This document shows positions 22,953 to 23,680 of a stretch of DNA of 23,680 nucleotides, piece after piece; position 1 is the first letter of the stretch, and each line of letters opens with the position of its first letter. The notes beneath the pieces were generated by a model. That model made no database searches and was not told the DNA's origin. It saw only the letters and a program-made list of their open reading frames with translations. Location: positions 1-23,680 of the forward strand of contig CADAXH010000003.1 of the NCBI GenBank assembly GCA_902791785.1, read 5' to 3'. Made by a program: the position numbers and the translations under genes. Source of the DNA: an uncultured Ruminococcus sp. GTDB lineage: Bacteria > Bacillota > Clostridia > Oscillospirales > CAG-272.

Positions 22953-23680
22953 ATGCTTGAATTAATTGATGTATCTGTAGTACTCAGCAAGGGTACGATA
23001 AACGAAAAACATGTTTTTAACAACTTCTCGCTCAAAATCAATGATGGCGACTTTGCAACCATAATCGGTTCAAACGGAGCCGGCAAATCCACCTTGTTCA
23101 ATACAATCTGCGGAAATGTACAAGCATCTTCAGGTTCGATTATTCTGGACGGTGAAGACATCACTACCCTTCCTGACCACAAAAGAGCAAGAAAAATCGG
23201 AAGACTGTTCCAGGATCCGAACAGCGGAACAGCTCCTGACATGAGCATAGAAGAAAATCTGTTTCTGGCTTCCGGAAGAGGACACTGGATTACCGGAATT
23301 TCCAAGAGTGACAGAGAGTTTTTCAGAGAAAAAGTTTCTGAACTTGGCATGGGTCTTGAAGATAAACTCAACAAACCGGTTAAGCTTTTGTCAGGCGGAC
23401 AAAGGCAGGCCATCACACTGCTCATGGCAACAATGTCAAAGCCAAGTCTTTTGCTTCTGGACGAACATACTGCTGCTCTTGATCCAAAAACCGCCGAAAT
23501 CGTGCTTGAGATGACAAATAAGATTGTCACGGAAAACAAAATAACGTGCCTCATGATAACTCACAATATGCAGTCCGCTCTTGATTACGGCAACAGAACC
23601 CTGATGATGCAGAACGGAACTGTAATATTTGACACGTCAGGAGAAGAAAGAAAGCAGCTTACAGTCAATGATCTGCTTGT
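22953..23680 (+). CDS. ABC transporter ATP-binding protein (TrpZ-like), C-terminus off window
   Basis: ATPase subunit of the same importer; the first ~242 residues are present and the frame is open to the window edge. Visible motifs are Walker A GSNGAGKST (39-47), a Q-loop GRLFQDPNSGT, the signature LSGGQRQ at about 146-152, Walker B LLLLDEHTAALDP at about 165-177, and the switch His in MITHNM. The DEHTAALDP form, with His in place of the usual Pro, is what I recall for this TrpZ-like subgroup. AGGAGGG lies upstream of the ATG at 22953. Little of the protein should be missing (family about 255-265 aa). Confidence 0.95.
   Translation, partial: MLELIDVSVVLSKGTINEKHVFNNFSLKINDGDFATIIGSNGAGKSTLFNTICGNVQASSGSIILDGEDITTLPDHKRARKIGRLFQDPNSGTAPDMSIEENLFLASGRGHWITGISKSDREFFREKVSELGMGLEDKLNKPVKLLSGGQRQAITLLMATMSKPSLLLLDEHTAALDPKTAEIVLEMTNKIVTENKITCLMITHNMQSALDYGNRTLMMQNGTVIFDTSGEERKQLTVNDLL

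Overview
The window reads as chromosome of a low-GC Gram-positive anaerobe, most likely a gut-type clostridium (Clostridia, Bacillota). The evidence is strong AGGAGG-like ribosome binding sites, sigma-A promoters close to TTGACA-N17-TATAAT, many hairpin-plus-T-run terminators, an aldo/keto reductase carrying two [4Fe-4S] clusters, phosphate acetyltransferase, and large cell-surface proteins anchored by a C-terminal membrane helix instead of an LPXTG signal. The species cannot be named from sequence alone. No phage, insertion sequence, integrase or CRISPR array was seen.

Layout. Positions 1-1725 (minus strand): the start of purC, cut by the window edge, and an aldo/keto reductase, each with its own promoter. 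Positions 1807-3021 (plus): a two-gene unit with a small monooxygenase-fold protein and a carboxymuconolactone decarboxylase-cupin protein that is split by an apparent one-base frameshift. Positions 3080-6919 (minus): a flippase-like/GT4 glycosyltransferase fusion, an AI-2E family membrane protein, then tRNA-Arg(CCT) and its terminator. Positions 6891-7013 are a divergent promoter region holding a perfect 23-bp tandem duplication.

Positions 7079-13282 hold the most unusual part, two large surface proteins in tandem, each with its own promoter and terminator. The first (1066 aa) has a tyrosine-rich long helix and a proline-rich segment flanking a middle domain, which recalls the stalk of streptococcal antigen I/II adhesins. 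The second (906 aa) has three beta repeats, a Thr/Glu-rich spacer, a membrane helix and then an acidic cytoplasmic-side tail built from 16 five-residue units. Its 5' leader folds into a closed stem with inner hairpins. Both proteins carry beta repeats of the Listeria-Bacteroides/InlB-B-like kind.

Positions 13335-17218 (plus): mgtE (Mg2+ transporter) behind a long leader with an 11-bp closing stem, pta, and a MalY/PatB-type aminotransferase. Positions 17221-18608 (minus): a MATE efflux protein. Positions 18680-19526 (plus): a cytoplasmic esterase-like alpha/beta hydrolase. Positions 19629-23680 (plus): a second AI-2E family protein, followed within 20 bp by a TrpXYZ-like ABC importer (lipoprotein, permease, and an ATPase cut by the window edge).

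Genes clearly working together are the three ABC subunits, and probably the glycosyltransferase fusion with its AI-2E neighbour at the envelope. Much of the window concerns the cell envelope: surface proteins, glycolipid or glycan synthesis, and transport. Start codons were re-chosen from ribosome binding sites for both AI-2E genes and mgtE. All functional calls come from reading motifs by eye; no database search was run.
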